Source: Lacticaseibacillus hulanensis
GTDB lineage: Bacteria; Bacillota; Bacilli; Lactobacillales; Lactobacillaceae
DNA length: 64,000 bases
Assembly (NCBI RefSeq): GCF_004010095.1
Contig: NZ_RRYD01000004.1
Location: 1 to 64,000, forward strand
Direction: 5' to 3'
The position numbers and the translations under genes are program-made. How positions within the stretch are numbered: the stretch's first letter is position 1; the number at the start of each line of letters is the position of its first letter. The notes under the pieces are model-generated. The model was given only the letters and a program-made list of their open reading frames with translations, had not been told where the DNA came from and did not search any database. Positions 28,181 through 37,250 of the stretch are shown piece by piece.

Positions 28181-28519
28181 GTGGAACCGGAATTGACGAA
28201 GGATATGGTGCGGGGGTATCTCAGCGCCATCGTCTTGAACGTACTCAGTCAGGGCGCCAGCTATGGCTATCAGGTCACAAAGGACATCAACGCACTCAGT
28301 GGTGGCGCGTACGTCATCAATGAGGCGACGCTTTACACCGTGTTCAAGCGGTTAGAAAAAGCGGGCAGCATCACCGGGTTTTGGGGCGATGAAAGCCAGG
28401 GTGGCCGGCGCAAATATTATCAAATCACGGACGCTGGTCAGCAGCAATTAATACAGGAACGAGCAACGTGGAAGCTCGCCAAGACAACTTTGGAGGCGTT
28501 GATTAATGGCAACAACTAA
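28181..28519 (+). CDS. PadR family transcriptional regulator
   Basis: 112-residue winged-helix repressor. LTKDMVRGYLSAIVLNVLSQGASYGYQV and the wing NEATLYTVFKRLEKAGSI..GGRRKYYQIT are typical PadR. The GTG at 28181 is preferred (AGAAGGG upstream); an in-frame GTG at 28148 overlaps a likely -10 box TAATAT (28141-28146). It overlaps the next gene by 14 nt; PadR genes often sit before such DUF1700/DUF4097 membrane-stress genes and respond with them. Confidence 0.88.
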   Translation: MEPELTKDMVRGYLSAIVLNVLSQGASYGYQVTKDINALSGGAYVINEATLYTVFKRLEKAGSITGFWGDESQGGRRKYYQITDAGQQQLIQERATWKLAKTTLEALINGNN

Positions 28520-30008
28520 AGAACTTGAACAAAAAATCGGAACACGGTTGGACCCGCTATTCACGGCGCACCCACAAGAATCAGCGTTAACCGAGCTGCG
28601 CGCCGAGGTCACCAGCAATCTGGTCGCCGCGGCGATTGACAAGATTGCTGCCGGGGCAACGGCAGATGCCGCCGTCGATGAGGCAATTGCGGAGTTCGGC
28701 GACATCGCTGAGCTGATTAATGAGCTATTGGATGAAGATGGTGCTAATGATGCGACCGGGGTAACGGCTGCAGCGCCGGTGATGGCGACCAAAGAAGCGG
28801 ACTCCGGCCAGGCTAAGGACGCATCTGAACGCAGTGATAACCACAGCGTTTTTCAAGCGGACGCAAGCACGGCTACGGGAAGCAGTACTACCCAGATGGA
28901 CGTGACTGAAGGAGACAGTGCGGCGCAGGACGGGGATTTGGTTGCGCATGGCGGCAGCGGCGAGCTGACGCAAAAGAAGCAGGCAGACAATTTTCTCACG
29001 CACGAAATGCCGGGCATCAGCGAAATCCAGGTTGATTACACGCACGATGACATTCAGCTGGTACCAATCGACGGCAGCCAGCTGCAGGTGCGCGAATACT
29101 TCAAGAATTTCAAGCCGGAATACGCCGGGAAGATTACGAGTGATGGCGGCATCATCCACGTCGTCCACGGCTTTCGGCCCCACGTTGCACTCCAGATGAA
29201 CATCGGTGGCATCAAGATTGGTTTCTGGAGTCGCATTGTTGTCGGCATTCCAAGTGATTTCAAGGGCAAACTACTCGTGAAGAACAGCGACGGTGTGGTG
29301 CGGGCGCTCAACCTGCGGAATCTGGCCGGGATGAACATCTCGGTGCACGATGGAAATGTGGATTTGAACTACCTCGCACTGGATCAATTGGCCGTTACGA
29401 CCGATGATGGGGACCTGTCGCTTCAGAGCAGTCAGTTGGGCGAGGTGCTGCTGGCGAGTCACGATGGTAATTTACTGATTGGCAAATCCGCCATCGACAC
29501 ACTTGCGGCACGCTCCGACGACGGCGACATTGAGGCAAGCAAACTGAACGTTCGCGGCAACGTGCAGCTGGTTACGCGTGACGGGAATGCAAAGGTGAAC
29601 GCGGTTCGCGGCGAGAATCTGCAAATTTCCACTGACGATGGTGACGTGCACGTTCAGGAACTGGTTGCTGACCAGATTTCCGTTAAGTCCAATGACGGCA
29701 ACATTATTGCCGACGACCTGCGCGGCAATGCCGAGTTGCACACTGACGATGGGGATGTGCGCGCCAGCTTTGCGGTCGTTACTGGCGATATCGACGTTAC
29801 TAGTGGTGAGGGTGACGTGAAAATCAGCCTGCCACGGACTACTGATTACAATTTCGACCTGCATACTGGCGACGGTGACATCCGCCAAGATGAAGCCGCG
29901 GTCGAATTCACCAAGCACGGCAAGCACCGTCGTCGCGGGCAAAAGGGCACAACGCCCGAGTTCACGGTCAGCGTGGATACAGATGACGGCGACATTACGG
30001 TGAAGTAG
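28506..30008 (+). CDS. HAAS/DUF4097 beta-repeat protein
   Basis: 500 residues. The first 75 look like the helical HAAS/DUF1700 sensor part (LFTAHPQESALTELRAEVTSNLV), then a long low-complexity linker, then from about 190 onward a DUF4097 beta-solenoid with a repeat near 20 residues marked by DDGD or HDGN (TTDDGDLSLQSSQL, SDDGDIEASKL, STDDGDVHVQEL, HTDDGDVRASF). No clear membrane helix is seen. Translationally coupled to the PadR gene. The family is tied to envelope stress modules, but its biochemical job is unknown. It ends just ahead of repeat copy 2. Confidence 0.82.
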   Translation: MATTKELEQKIGTRLDPLFTAHPQESALTELRAEVTSNLVAAAIDKIAAGATADAAVDEAIAEFGDIAELINELLDEDGANDATGVTAAAPVMATKEADSGQAKDASERSDNHSVFQADASTATGSSTTQMDVTEGDSAAQDGDLVAHGGSGELTQKKQADNFLTHEMPGISEIQVDYTHDDIQLVPIDGSQLQVREYFKNFKPEYAGKITSDGGIIHVVHGFRPHVALQMNIGGIKIGFWSRIVVGIPSDFKGKLLVKNSDGVVRALNLRNLAGMNISVHDGNVDLNYLALDQLAVTTDDGDLSLQSSQLGEVLLASHDGNLLIGKSAIDTLAARSDDGDIEASKLNVRGNVQLVTRDGNAKVNAVRGENLQISTDDGDVHVQELVADQISVKSNDGNIIADDLRGNAELHTDDGDVRASFAVVTGDIDVTSGEGDVKISLPRTTDYNFDLHTGDGDIRQDEAAVEFTKHGKHRRRGQKGTTPEFTVSVDTDDGDITVK

Positions 30009-30152
30009 AGTTCAGACTACGATCACTCACGCTGTCCGGCAGCGTCAGCTTGGTTGCTGAGGTAGACCAGTGGGGGGCTCCGCGTTGCGGGGTTTGGCCT
30101 CCGGGTCCGGGCTGGGCCTCTGGTGTGCTTCGCCGTGGTCGCTGTGGCGGTC

Positions 30153-30183
30153 GTCTGGAGCCGGAAAAGCGCCGTCTCCAGAC
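30153..30183 (-). other. Module A hairpin, copy 2
   Basis: Identical, on the minus strand, to the hairpin at 52197-52227 in copy 3: 8-bp stem, A mismatch, CGG/CCG, CTTTT loop. Confidence 0.8.
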
Positions 30184-30305
30184 TAAAAATTTAGCTTTGC
30201 ATCGTCGCGCCGAGACCTAATTCGTACGATGCTCAGCATGTAATCGCATGTTCTAACTCGTACCCAAATTCCCCATGCTCCTCACGCAAATCTAAATTTT
30301 TCCCT

Positions 30306-30358
30306 CAGTAAAACCTGAGATGCCTGGCAAAACCCGCCAGTCATCCCAGGTTTTACTG
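30306..30358 (+). other. Module D hairpin, copy 2
   Basis: 12-bp stem CAGTAAAACCTG/CAGGTTTTACTG, one A-C mismatch, 4 bp GATG/CATC, C-T mismatch, 5 bp CTGGC/GCCAG, 7-nt loop AAAACCC. It occupies the place of module E in copy 3, with unrelated stem sequence but the same shape. Confidence 0.8.
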
Positions 30359-30605
30359 TTGCCACAGCTGGGCGGCACACCCGAGACCCAGCCCGGACCC
30401 TCCGGCCAAACCCCACAACGCTCCGCTAGATAAGTAGTCAGCAGTCTGTCATTTCCGGGAAACGAACAACGTGAGCTAGGTGCTCGAGAATGTAAGAATT
30501 AGGGGTGATATATCAAAAGCCTCGGTAAGACTTTCTATTAACCACGATGTAGCGACTGGGCGGGGACGGTGTGCGTGTAGTGCGGCTGGGATTTTCCTGT
30601 GAAAG

Positions 30606-30659
30606 CTATGGTGAGAGAAGACCGGTGCGGTTTTTGCACCGGGCTTCTCCACACCATAG
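30606..30659 (-). other. Module C hairpin, copy 2
   Basis: 54-nt hairpin. On the minus strand the top stem is CCGGTGC/GCACCGG around loop AAAAACC. It differs from the hairpin at 51720-51773 at four bases only, which form two exchanged base pairs. Confidence 0.85.
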
Positions 30660-30764
30660 CCGGCAAAAATTAAGACCCGCCAGGAGAACAAGATTTCCCA
30701 GCGAATCTTAACAACACGTATTAGTCACGTAACCCAAAGAAGCAGATGCGAGGCTGAATTTTTA

Positions 30765-30795
30765 GGTTGAAGACCCCGATTTTGGGGCTTCAACC
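30765..30795 (+). other. Module B hairpin, copy 2
   Basis: 8-bp stem GGTTGAAG/CTTCAACC, bulged A, CCCC/GGGG, loop GATTTT. Same shape as module A with a different stem sequence. Confidence 0.8.
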
Positions 30796-30906
30796 GGCCG
30801 CACGGAAAATCCCAGCCGCACGGAACGCGCACCGGCCCCGCCCAGTCGCGGCCCCTATACCACTAGTAACTCATACTACCAAAACGACTCACGCTGCCGG
30901 ACAGCG

Positions 30907-31095
30907 TAAATATTGGATTTCATGGGGATGAGTGCGTGGTAAGATGAAGGTAGATGTTTTAACGTTTTATCAGTACTGTTTCGGGCCTGGCAACGAGGAA
31001 CATTTCGCGTGGAATGTTTACTTGCCTCGCCGTCGTTAACTATTAGCCAGAGCCGCCTGAACGCAAGCGGCGCCAGCAATAGCCCAGGAGGAGCC
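30907..31095. other. Leader of the polyphosphate operon
   Basis: Follows repeat copy 2. TGGTAAGAT near 30937-30945 resembles an extended -10; no good -35. The ribosome site AGGAGG precedes 31096. Confidence 0.35.
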
Positions 31096-32619
31096 ATGGA
31101 ACACGGACTTGTGGTGATTGCCAGTCAAGGGGTTACTTTTTCCATTACTAATTTGAATAATTTAACCACGATTGAGCGGGGGACGTACCCCGTGCCCGTT
31201 GGGGAAGAAATTTTTAGTGGCCACGTTTTGTCGCCCGCGACCACGGCCGCACTGCAGACCGCGCTGCTTGCCGTGCGCCAATTGTTTGCGGACTACGGTG
31301 TGACGGAGTACGAAGTTTACGCCGGGCAGTCGTTCTTCGAGGGTGATAACGCCGAATTCGTGCGCGATCAGCTGTTTAACCGGACGGGAATGTGGGTGCA
31401 CCGACTGGCGATTCCGGAAGAGGCGTACCACCGAACCAGTGCCGTTCGTCAACATTTTCCCCACTTCGACCAGATGATTCAGGATGGGACCGTGCTGGTT
31501 GATATTGGTGGCGGGACCGTTGAACTCATTGCCTTTAGTAACGGCACGTTCAGCTTTGCCCGCAACCTGAACCTCGGGCCGCTGCGGGTGTTCGAGGTGA
31601 TGAAGGACGTTCAGCGCAGCGAGCCTAATTACGTGGAAGTCCTGCGCGATTATATTGACAGCCGGCTGCTTGACTTCATGCGCCTGCTGCCGCAAAAGCA
31701 CGACTACCAAAACATGATTCTGACCGGTAGTGGTATGCGCCTGCTCGGCAACATGTGGCCCAAAAACGATGATGGTCGGATTGAGCGTCACCACTTCCGC
31801 AAGCTCTACCACGAATTGACGCGGGCAAGTGATCAGTACATCGCCAGCACCTACGACATTGCGGGAGCCCAGGTGAGTCAGGTTTTGCCGACGATTTTAC
31901 TTGTGCACCAGCTAGTTCAGCGGCTTGATGCCAACGCGATTTGGCGCAGCGACCTGCGTCTAATTGACGGGCTGGAGGTGAACGCGGCGGTGAACGCCGA
32001 TTCGCGGGCCGTTCGCTTTGACCCAACCGAGTCCATTCGCGCCAGCGCGCTCACGCTGTCCAATTGGTACCACGTGGACCAGCTGCACCGCGACACCACC
32101 GTGAAGTTTGCGCTGCAGCTGTTTGACCGGCTCCGCAAGCTACATGGGTTAGGTAAACGTGAGCGGCTCCTGCTTGAGACCGCGGCGCTGATTACGGATA
32201 TTGGCAGCTACATTGACACCCACGATCACGCCGAGAGCTCGGATTACATCATCCGCAGTTCCGATATCATGGGGCTGAGCGAACGCGAACAGGAGATTGT
32301 GGCGACGATTGCACGTTATCACACCAGTGCCACGCCGCAGCTAGATATGTCCGCGCTCAAGACTTTTTCCGGGGCCGAGCGACTGGTTGTCGCGAAATTG
32401 TCGGCCCTGCTGCGAGTGGCGGATTCACTGGATACGAGTCGTAAACAAAAAATTGATTTGATTAGTGTGTCGACCAAGAATGGCCGCGTGACCATCACGG
32501 CCAGCAGCCGGGAAAACTTGGAGCTCGAAAAGTGGACACTCGCGCAAAAGGGTCATTTCTTTGAAGCCGTCTTTGGGATGCCAATACGTTTGAAATGGAG
32601 GAGTCGTCAGTATGACTAA
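31096..32619 (+). CDS. Ppx/GppA-type phosphatase with HD-like C-terminal part
   Basis: 507-residue ASKHA-fold protein related to exopolyphosphatase. The nucleotide-binding parts VLVDIGGGTVELI (about 135-147) and LTGSGMRLLG are present; the C-terminal 200 residues are the helical Ppx extension with LLLETAALITDIGSYIDTHDHAESS, an HD-like site. It would trim polyphosphate or hydrolyse pppGpp. The N-terminal strand is atypical (VVIASQGVTFSI). The ATG at 31096 follows AGGAGG. It overlaps ppk by 8 nt. Confidence 0.88.
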   Translation: MEHGLVVIASQGVTFSITNLNNLTTIERGTYPVPVGEEIFSGHVLSPATTAALQTALLAVRQLFADYGVTEYEVYAGQSFFEGDNAEFVRDQLFNRTGMWVHRLAIPEEAYHRTSAVRQHFPHFDQMIQDGTVLVDIGGGTVELIAFSNGTFSFARNLNLGPLRVFEVMKDVQRSEPNYVEVLRDYIDSRLLDFMRLLPQKHDYQNMILTGSGMRLLGNMWPKNDDGRIERHHFRKLYHELTRASDQYIASTYDIAGAQVSQVLPTILLVHQLVQRLDANAIWRSDLRLIDGLEVNAAVNADSRAVRFDPTESIRASALTLSNWYHVDQLHRDTTVKFALQLFDRLRKLHGLGKRERLLLETAALITDIGSYIDTHDHAESSDYIIRSSDIMGLSEREQEIVATIARYHTSATPQLDMSALKTFSGAERLVVAKLSALLRVADSLDTSRKQKIDLISVSTKNGRVTITASSRENLELEKWTLAQKGHFFEAVFGMPIRLKWRSRQYD

Positions 32620-34762
32620 GAGTGCATTTGCCGACCACAAATTCTATACGAACCGTGAACTTAGCTGGATTGCGTTCAACGACCGGGTGCTCGATGAGGC
32701 CCGCGACAAGGCGAACCCCCTGCTGGAGCGGGTGTCGTTTCTCGCCATCAGTCAGAGCAACCTGGACGAGTTTTTCAACGTGCGGGTGGCATCGCTGCGG
32801 AAAATGGTGTCAGTTGGCTACGATAAACCCGACGCCGCCGGGATGACGGCAACACAGCAGCTTGATGCCGTCAGCAAGGATGTGCACAAGATGGTGGACA
32901 AGCAGTACAGCACGCTATCGCGGTCGCTGCTGCCGGCGCTGGCCAAAATTGGCATCAACGTGCACCAGCCGCGTGAACTTAAGGGGGAGCAGCTGGACTT
33001 CGTTGATGATTATTTTCACCAGGAGCTCTACCCCATTCTGACGCCACTTGCCGTTGACGTTAGCCGGCCGTTCCCGTTCATCGCCGACCACACCATGAAC
33101 CTCGCGCTGCGGCTTGAACGGCCAAGTGATAAGGACGACAAACGCAACTTTGCGACCGTTCAGATTCCGGATTCGATGCCGCGGGTGATTCGGCTGCCGG
33201 GCAGTGGCGATGATTTCGTCCTGCTTGAAGACGTCGTGCGCCAGTATGCTTTCGAACTGTTCGTCGGCTCCAAGATTCGTGAATCCGCCATGTTCCGGGT
33301 CACACGCGACATGGGTCTTGATGTCGATGAAGAAGACGCTTCTGACCTGATGAAGGAAATTCAGCAGCAGCTCAAAAAGCGTGAACGTGGGCGCGTCATG
33401 CGCCTCGAGATTGAGGGCGACATGAGCAAGTCCATGGAGCGGTATCTGGTCAAGCAGATGGCCATCGACGCCCGTGACGTGTACGCCATCAACGGGCCAA
33501 TTGACCTGCAATTCTTGAACTCGCTCGTCAAAAACGTGGGGCCACGGCCGGACGCGGTGTTCCCACCGGCAGTGCCGTACCTGGCGCCGATCTTCAGCGA
33601 CCAGTCCATTTTCCGGACGATTCGCAACGGGGACGTCTTTTTGCACCACCCATACGACAGCTTCACGCCGGTGGTTGAGTTCATTCACCAGGCGGCGGTT
33701 GATCCAAAGGTGCTCGCCGTGAAGATGACGCTGTACCGTGTTTCCAGCAAGTCGCCAATCATCAAGTACCTGAAGCAGGCGGCCGACAACGGCAAGCAGG
33801 TCACCGTGCTGGTCGAGCTCAAGGCACGGTTCGATGAAGAAAACAACGTGCACTGGGCTAAGGAACTGGAACGCGCTGGCTGTCACGTAATCTACGGACT
33901 GGTTGGCCTGAAGACGCACTGCAAACTGGCTCTCGTTGTTCGGCGCGAAGAAGATGGCTTGCGCCGGTACATGCACATGGCTACCGGGAACTACAACGAC
34001 GTCACCGCGCGGATATACACCGATATGGGTCTCTTCACCTGCAACCCCGAAATCGGGGCCGACGCCAGCAACATTTTCAACATGCTCTCCGGCTTCTCGG
34101 AGCCACCATATTTCCACAAGCTGGTGATTTCGCCCGATGGGATTCGCGACTTCTTGTCCGAACGAATTGACGACGAAATTAAGGCGGCCAAGGCGGGGCG
34201 TAAAGCCGAGATTCACATGAAGATGAACTCGTTGTCCGACCCGCACATGATTCGCAAGCTCTACGCAGCTGGTGCTGCCGGCGTCCACGTGCACTTACTG
34301 ATTCGCGGGATTTGCGACCTCAAAGTGGGCCTGCCGCACATTTCCGAGAACATCGAGGTGCACTCAATTGTTGGCCGCTACCTTGAACACTCACGGATTT
34401 ACGCGTTCTACGCTGACGGGGAAAAACAGACGTACCTGTCGTCTGCGGACCTAATGACCCGTAACCTGTCGCGGCGGGTGGAAATTCTGTTCCCAATTCT
34501 GCAGGACAACATCCGGGCACAGGTCAACAATATCTTTGACCTGATGTGGGAAGACAACGCCAAGACGCGGGTCCTGCAGCCAGACGCGACCTGGGAACGA
34601 ATCGACCGGCGTGGCCGCACGCCATTTAACGTGCAGGAATACTTCGTGGCGAACGCGGCGGCGATGTCCGCTGAGTTGCTCGGTCCAGAAACCGAAGATG
34701 TGCAAAAAACACCAGGGGGTCCACGGCATTTCGTGCCTCTGCGTGCACCTGAAGAAGATTAA
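32612..34762 (+). CDS. ppk: Polyphosphate kinase 1
   Basis: 716-residue enzyme making polyphosphate from ATP. N-terminal FYTNRELSWIAFNDRVL, the middle HHPYDSFTPVVEF, VELKARFDEENNVHWA, and GLKTHCKLALV with the phosphorylated His436 are clear, as is MATGNYNDVTARIYTDMGL. Full length. It overlaps the preceding ppx-like gene by 8 nt (coupled), and a terminator follows before the second ppx. Polyphosphate serves as phosphate store and stress protectant. Confidence 0.97.
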   Translation: MTKSAFADHKFYTNRELSWIAFNDRVLDEARDKANPLLERVSFLAISQSNLDEFFNVRVASLRKMVSVGYDKPDAAGMTATQQLDAVSKDVHKMVDKQYSTLSRSLLPALAKIGINVHQPRELKGEQLDFVDDYFHQELYPILTPLAVDVSRPFPFIADHTMNLALRLERPSDKDDKRNFATVQIPDSMPRVIRLPGSGDDFVLLEDVVRQYAFELFVGSKIRESAMFRVTRDMGLDVDEEDASDLMKEIQQQLKKRERGRVMRLEIEGDMSKSMERYLVKQMAIDARDVYAINGPIDLQFLNSLVKNVGPRPDAVFPPAVPYLAPIFSDQSIFRTIRNGDVFLHHPYDSFTPVVEFIHQAAVDPKVLAVKMTLYRVSSKSPIIKYLKQAADNGKQVTVLVELKARFDEENNVHWAKELERAGCHVIYGLVGLKTHCKLALVVRREEDGLRRYMHMATGNYNDVTARIYTDMGLFTCNPEIGADASNIFNMLSGFSEPPYFHKLVISPDGIRDFLSERIDDEIKAAKAGRKAEIHMKMNSLSDPHMIRKLYAAGAAGVHVHLLIRGICDLKVGLPHISENIEVHSIVGRYLEHSRIYAFYADGEKQTYLSSADLMTRNLSRRVEILFPILQDNIRAQVNNIFDLMWEDNAKTRVLQPDATWERIDRRGRTPFNVQEYFVANAAAMSAELLGPETEDVQKTPGGPRHFVPLRAPEED

Positions 34763-34766
34763 CAAC

Positions 34767-34814
34767 AAGGAGTGCAGGAAGTCGCCAGACCGATTTCTTT
34801 GCGCTCCTTATTTT
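34767..34814 (+). terminator. Terminator after ppk
   Basis: AAGGAG.GC..GAA paired with TTC..GC.CTCCTT, followed by ATTTTT. Confidence 0.75.
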
Positions 34815-34945
34815 TACGGTTCATAATGACAATGAATTGTTTCATGAATGGCGACCATTAAAGTCGTCGAGTGTAATCGGAAAATTTATTCGGGGGTCAG
34901 TCGTGTTGGGCTGATTATTTAGCCCCGGGTCCCTGGAGGTATGAT

Positions 34946-35905
34946 ATGAGTCACTTTGCGGTGTTTGATCTAGGCAGTAACTCTGCGCGCATGTCGGCGT
35001 GGCGGATTGAAGAGGGCGAACCAACGCCAATTCTGAAGATGAAGGAAATGGTCCGGCTCTCTGAAGGCATGGGCGATGAGCGCATCTTGAAGGAAGACGC
35101 AATTGACCGGACGATTGCGGCGCTAAAAAAATTCAAGGAGGCGCTGACTGAATTCGAGGATGTGACCGTGGCGGCGTACGCCACTGCCGCAACCCGGCAG
35201 GCGCGCAACCAGAAGATTTTTCTGAAGCGTGTGCGGGAAGAAGTTGGCATTGAGCTGCAGGTGATTCCGGGCACGAAGGAAGCAGAACTCGACTACATGG
35301 GTGTAATCAACACGCTGCCCGTGCAAAACGCGCTGATTATGGACACTGGTGGTGCGTCCACGGAGCTAATCCTCGTGCAGAACCGCAAGATGCAAAACCT
35401 CATCAGCATTCCCTTTGGTTCGGTGAACCTGACGGAGCGTTACCTGCACCACGACCCAATCACCGCCAGCGAATTATTCAACCTGATGGCGGCGGTGAAT
35501 CGGACCTTCAACGGTATCTGGTGGTTGCGCAAGGCCCAGAACCTGCCCCTCATCGCGCTGGGCGGCTCCAACCGTACGCTGGCCAAGATTGAGCGGCGCA
35601 AGGAAAAATTCCGCGACTTCGAGGCCGTTCACGGTTTCCGGATGTACACACCGGAGATGAACAAAATATTCAACGAGATCCTCGACGCGAACTTGGAGCA
35701 GCGCAAGGCCATTCCGGGGCTGTCCAAGGAGCGTGCGGACATCATCGTCGGCGGGTTAATTCCCGTGGTCACGATGATGCGGTACCTAGATTCAGACCGG
35801 CTAATTTTCTCCCAGAACGGTTTGCGCGAGGGTGCCCTGTACGAACACCTGCAGGGAGTCCAGAAGGTAATCGGCGGCGTTACGGAAGTGGCACCGGAAA
35901 AATAG
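34946..35905 (+). CDS. ppx: Exopolyphosphatase, short form
   Basis: 319-residue Ppx/GppA protein with only the two ASKHA domains: FAVFDLGSNSARMS at the start (phosphate loop 1), AAYATAATRQARN, LIMDTGGASTELILV (phosphate loop 2) and NGLREGALYEHL at the end. It lacks the helical extension of the homologue at 31096. The two flank ppk, giving one synthesis and two breakdown or sensing functions. The terminator after ppk suggests it has its own promoter (TTGTTT 34837-34842 and TTAAAG 34859-34864 are weak candidates). Confidence 0.93.
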   Translation: MSHFAVFDLGSNSARMSAWRIEEGEPTPILKMKEMVRLSEGMGDERILKEDAIDRTIAALKKFKEALTEFEDVTVAAYATAATRQARNQKIFLKRVREEVGIELQVIPGTKEAELDYMGVINTLPVQNALIMDTGGASTELILVQNRKMQNLISIPFGSVNLTERYLHHDPITASELFNLMAAVNRTFNGIWWLRKAQNLPLIALGGSNRTLAKIERRKEKFRDFEAVHGFRMYTPEMNKIFNEILDANLEQRKAIPGLSKERADIIVGGLIPVVTMMRYLDSDRLIFSQNGLREGALYEHLQGVQKVIGGVTEVAPEK

Positions 35906-36371
35906 TGTGGCAGGTTGCTTGTGCTTTTTGGTACAAGTGGGTAGCTGCTGACAATGATAATATCCCTACGTCAATTCACGGTTTACCCGCAAAGTGACAC
36001 AGGGGTATTTTTTATTTTACGGAAGCTACCTTCGATTATTATGATAAAAGAATCAGGTTACAGTGATGGGCTTGTTGGATTTTTTGCGGAGCTTAGTAGT
36101 TTTTGACTATGCGCTTAAAACGCTCTGAATACTATTACAATTTCATGTTCGAGCTACTTGTTTGGTGTGAGTAAAAGGCGGCGGCCACACGTTGATTTTT
36201 TTCAGGGCCGCATAACTGAGGAGATAGTTGCATAAATGCTACTTTTGGGCCTATAAATTATTTTATCTGCGCTGAATCCATATTAAGTAACGCTTACATA
36301 CATGCAAAAACAATTTCACTTTTATTGAAAAGGTATGCACTAACTGGAATAATATATCTGAGGGGAAAAAT
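35906..36371. other. Intergenic region before the Rgg pair
   Basis: Holds a terminator at 35959-36013, two very short reading frames (36041-36106 and 36109-36174, 21 codons each, no ribosome sites), and a possible promoter TTGAAA (36325-36330)/TAATAT (36350-36355) with a 19-bp spacer directly before the first regulator. Confidence 0.4.
35959..36013 (+). terminator. Terminator after ppx
   Basis: AATATCCCT pairs with AGGGGTATT (one T-G pair), inner GTCA/TGAC, T run after. Confidence 0.7.
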
Positions 36372-37250
36372 ATGAGTGCTAATGATGACAAGCAATTGGG
36401 TGCATACTTTCACAAAGTGCGCAAGGAACGTCACATAAGTCCGGATGCGGTATCTGCGGGGTACCGGTCAACTTTGTGGCGCTTTGAAAAGGGTGATAAC
36501 AGCCTCAGCAATGAGCGGCTATACCGGGTCATGGAAAAGATGGGACTCAGTATGGTGGATTTGCGTGCGCACTTTAAGCAATTCCAGTCACCGTTCATCA
36601 CGGCGCTGGAAACCTTGTTCAATGAGCGGGCCACACTGGATGCAAAACGGGTTGCGGAAGTGGTTGATCAATATGAGCGCAGCCACAATGTTGAGGGTAA
36701 ACTGTACCAGATAAACACCAAGGTGTTCGACATTGTGCTCCAGTCCTTTAAGCAGCAGCACAACCTCAAGCTGGACAAGCAGGTCCAGGGCGAGATTGAA
36801 GAACTGTTGCTGACGAATAAGCAATGGCTGCAGTACGATTACGGGTTGTTCATTCTTGCGATACCGCACCTTGATACGGACATCATCCTGCAGTGTTTTG
36901 CACACATGCTGCAAGATGAGGCAGCTGCAGGTACGCACTACGCCGAGTTCCGGAATACTGTGATTTGCCAAGTGTTGCTTAACCTGCTCGTGCGCAATCA
37001 GGTCATCCTGATCGATGAACCATTGGCGCAGCTGCAAAAGATGCGCACCGTCACACTGTGGGGGGCAGATGCGCTGATGCCACAGTTCTTGCAGATTGAG
37101 AGCAAACGCGTCCAGGGCGAGGCACTCGCAGAAGCACAAATGGCAGAATTGTTTGCCGTATTGGATGTATTGGCCCTTGAGCACACCGCGAACCATCTGC
37201 GGGACCTTGATGAAATGATTATGCAGCGAAAGGACGGGGCGATTTTATGA
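36372..37250 (+). CDS. Rgg/MutR-type transcriptional regulator 1
   Basis: 292 residues: N-terminal helix-turn-helix (LGAYFHKVRKERHISPDAVSAG..LWRFEKGDNSLSNERLYRVMEKMGLS) and a long all-helical TPR-like C-terminal domain, the plan of Rgg proteins that bind short peptides. Overlaps the next regulator by 4 nt (ATGA). No clear SHP-type peptide gene with a ribosome site is seen next to it. The targets are unknown; the DUF1002 protein downstream is a candidate. Confidence 0.82.
   Translation: MSANDDKQLGAYFHKVRKERHISPDAVSAGYRSTLWRFEKGDNSLSNERLYRVMEKMGLSMVDLRAHFKQFQSPFITALETLFNERATLDAKRVAEVVDQYERSHNVEGKLYQINTKVFDIVLQSFKQQHNLKLDKQVQGEIEELLLTNKQWLQYDYGLFILAIPHLDTDIILQCFAHMLQDEAAAGTHYAEFRNTVICQVLLNLLVRNQVILIDEPLAQLQKMRTVTLWGADALMPQFLQIESKRVQGEALAEAQMAELFAVLDVLALEHTANHLRDLDEMIMQRKDGAIL

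Larger units (their letters stand above)
30030..30906 (-). repeat. Modular hairpin element, copy 2 (complete, inverted)
   Basis: Full-length copy in reverse orientation to copy 3. On the plus strand the order is: end hairpin (30030-30044), module A reversed, variable centre, module D forward, spacer, module C reversed, centre, module B forward, end hairpin (30892-30906). Both ends carry the inverted hairpin CGCTGTCCGGCAGCG next to GTGAG. It lies between the DUF4097 gene and the polyphosphate operon and contains no convincing gene. Its homology with copy 3 runs throughout, but boxes and hairpins are much better kept than the spacers. Confidence 0.88.

Noticed and set aside
30153-30183. Module hairpins read as ordinary terminators
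   Set aside because: The A/T box beside each hairpin is AAATTTTT or its complement and lies on the centre side, not a T run in the right orientation for the neighbouring genes.
30030-30906. Element as GOLLD/ROOL-type giant RNA
   Set aside because: Size is similar, but the divergent paired-module layout with inverted ends does not fit a single directional RNA, and no tRNA or phage context is present.
32915-34294. 459-codon frame opposite ppk
   Set aside because: Antisense shadow of a strongly conserved gene; His/Val-rich and without start signals.
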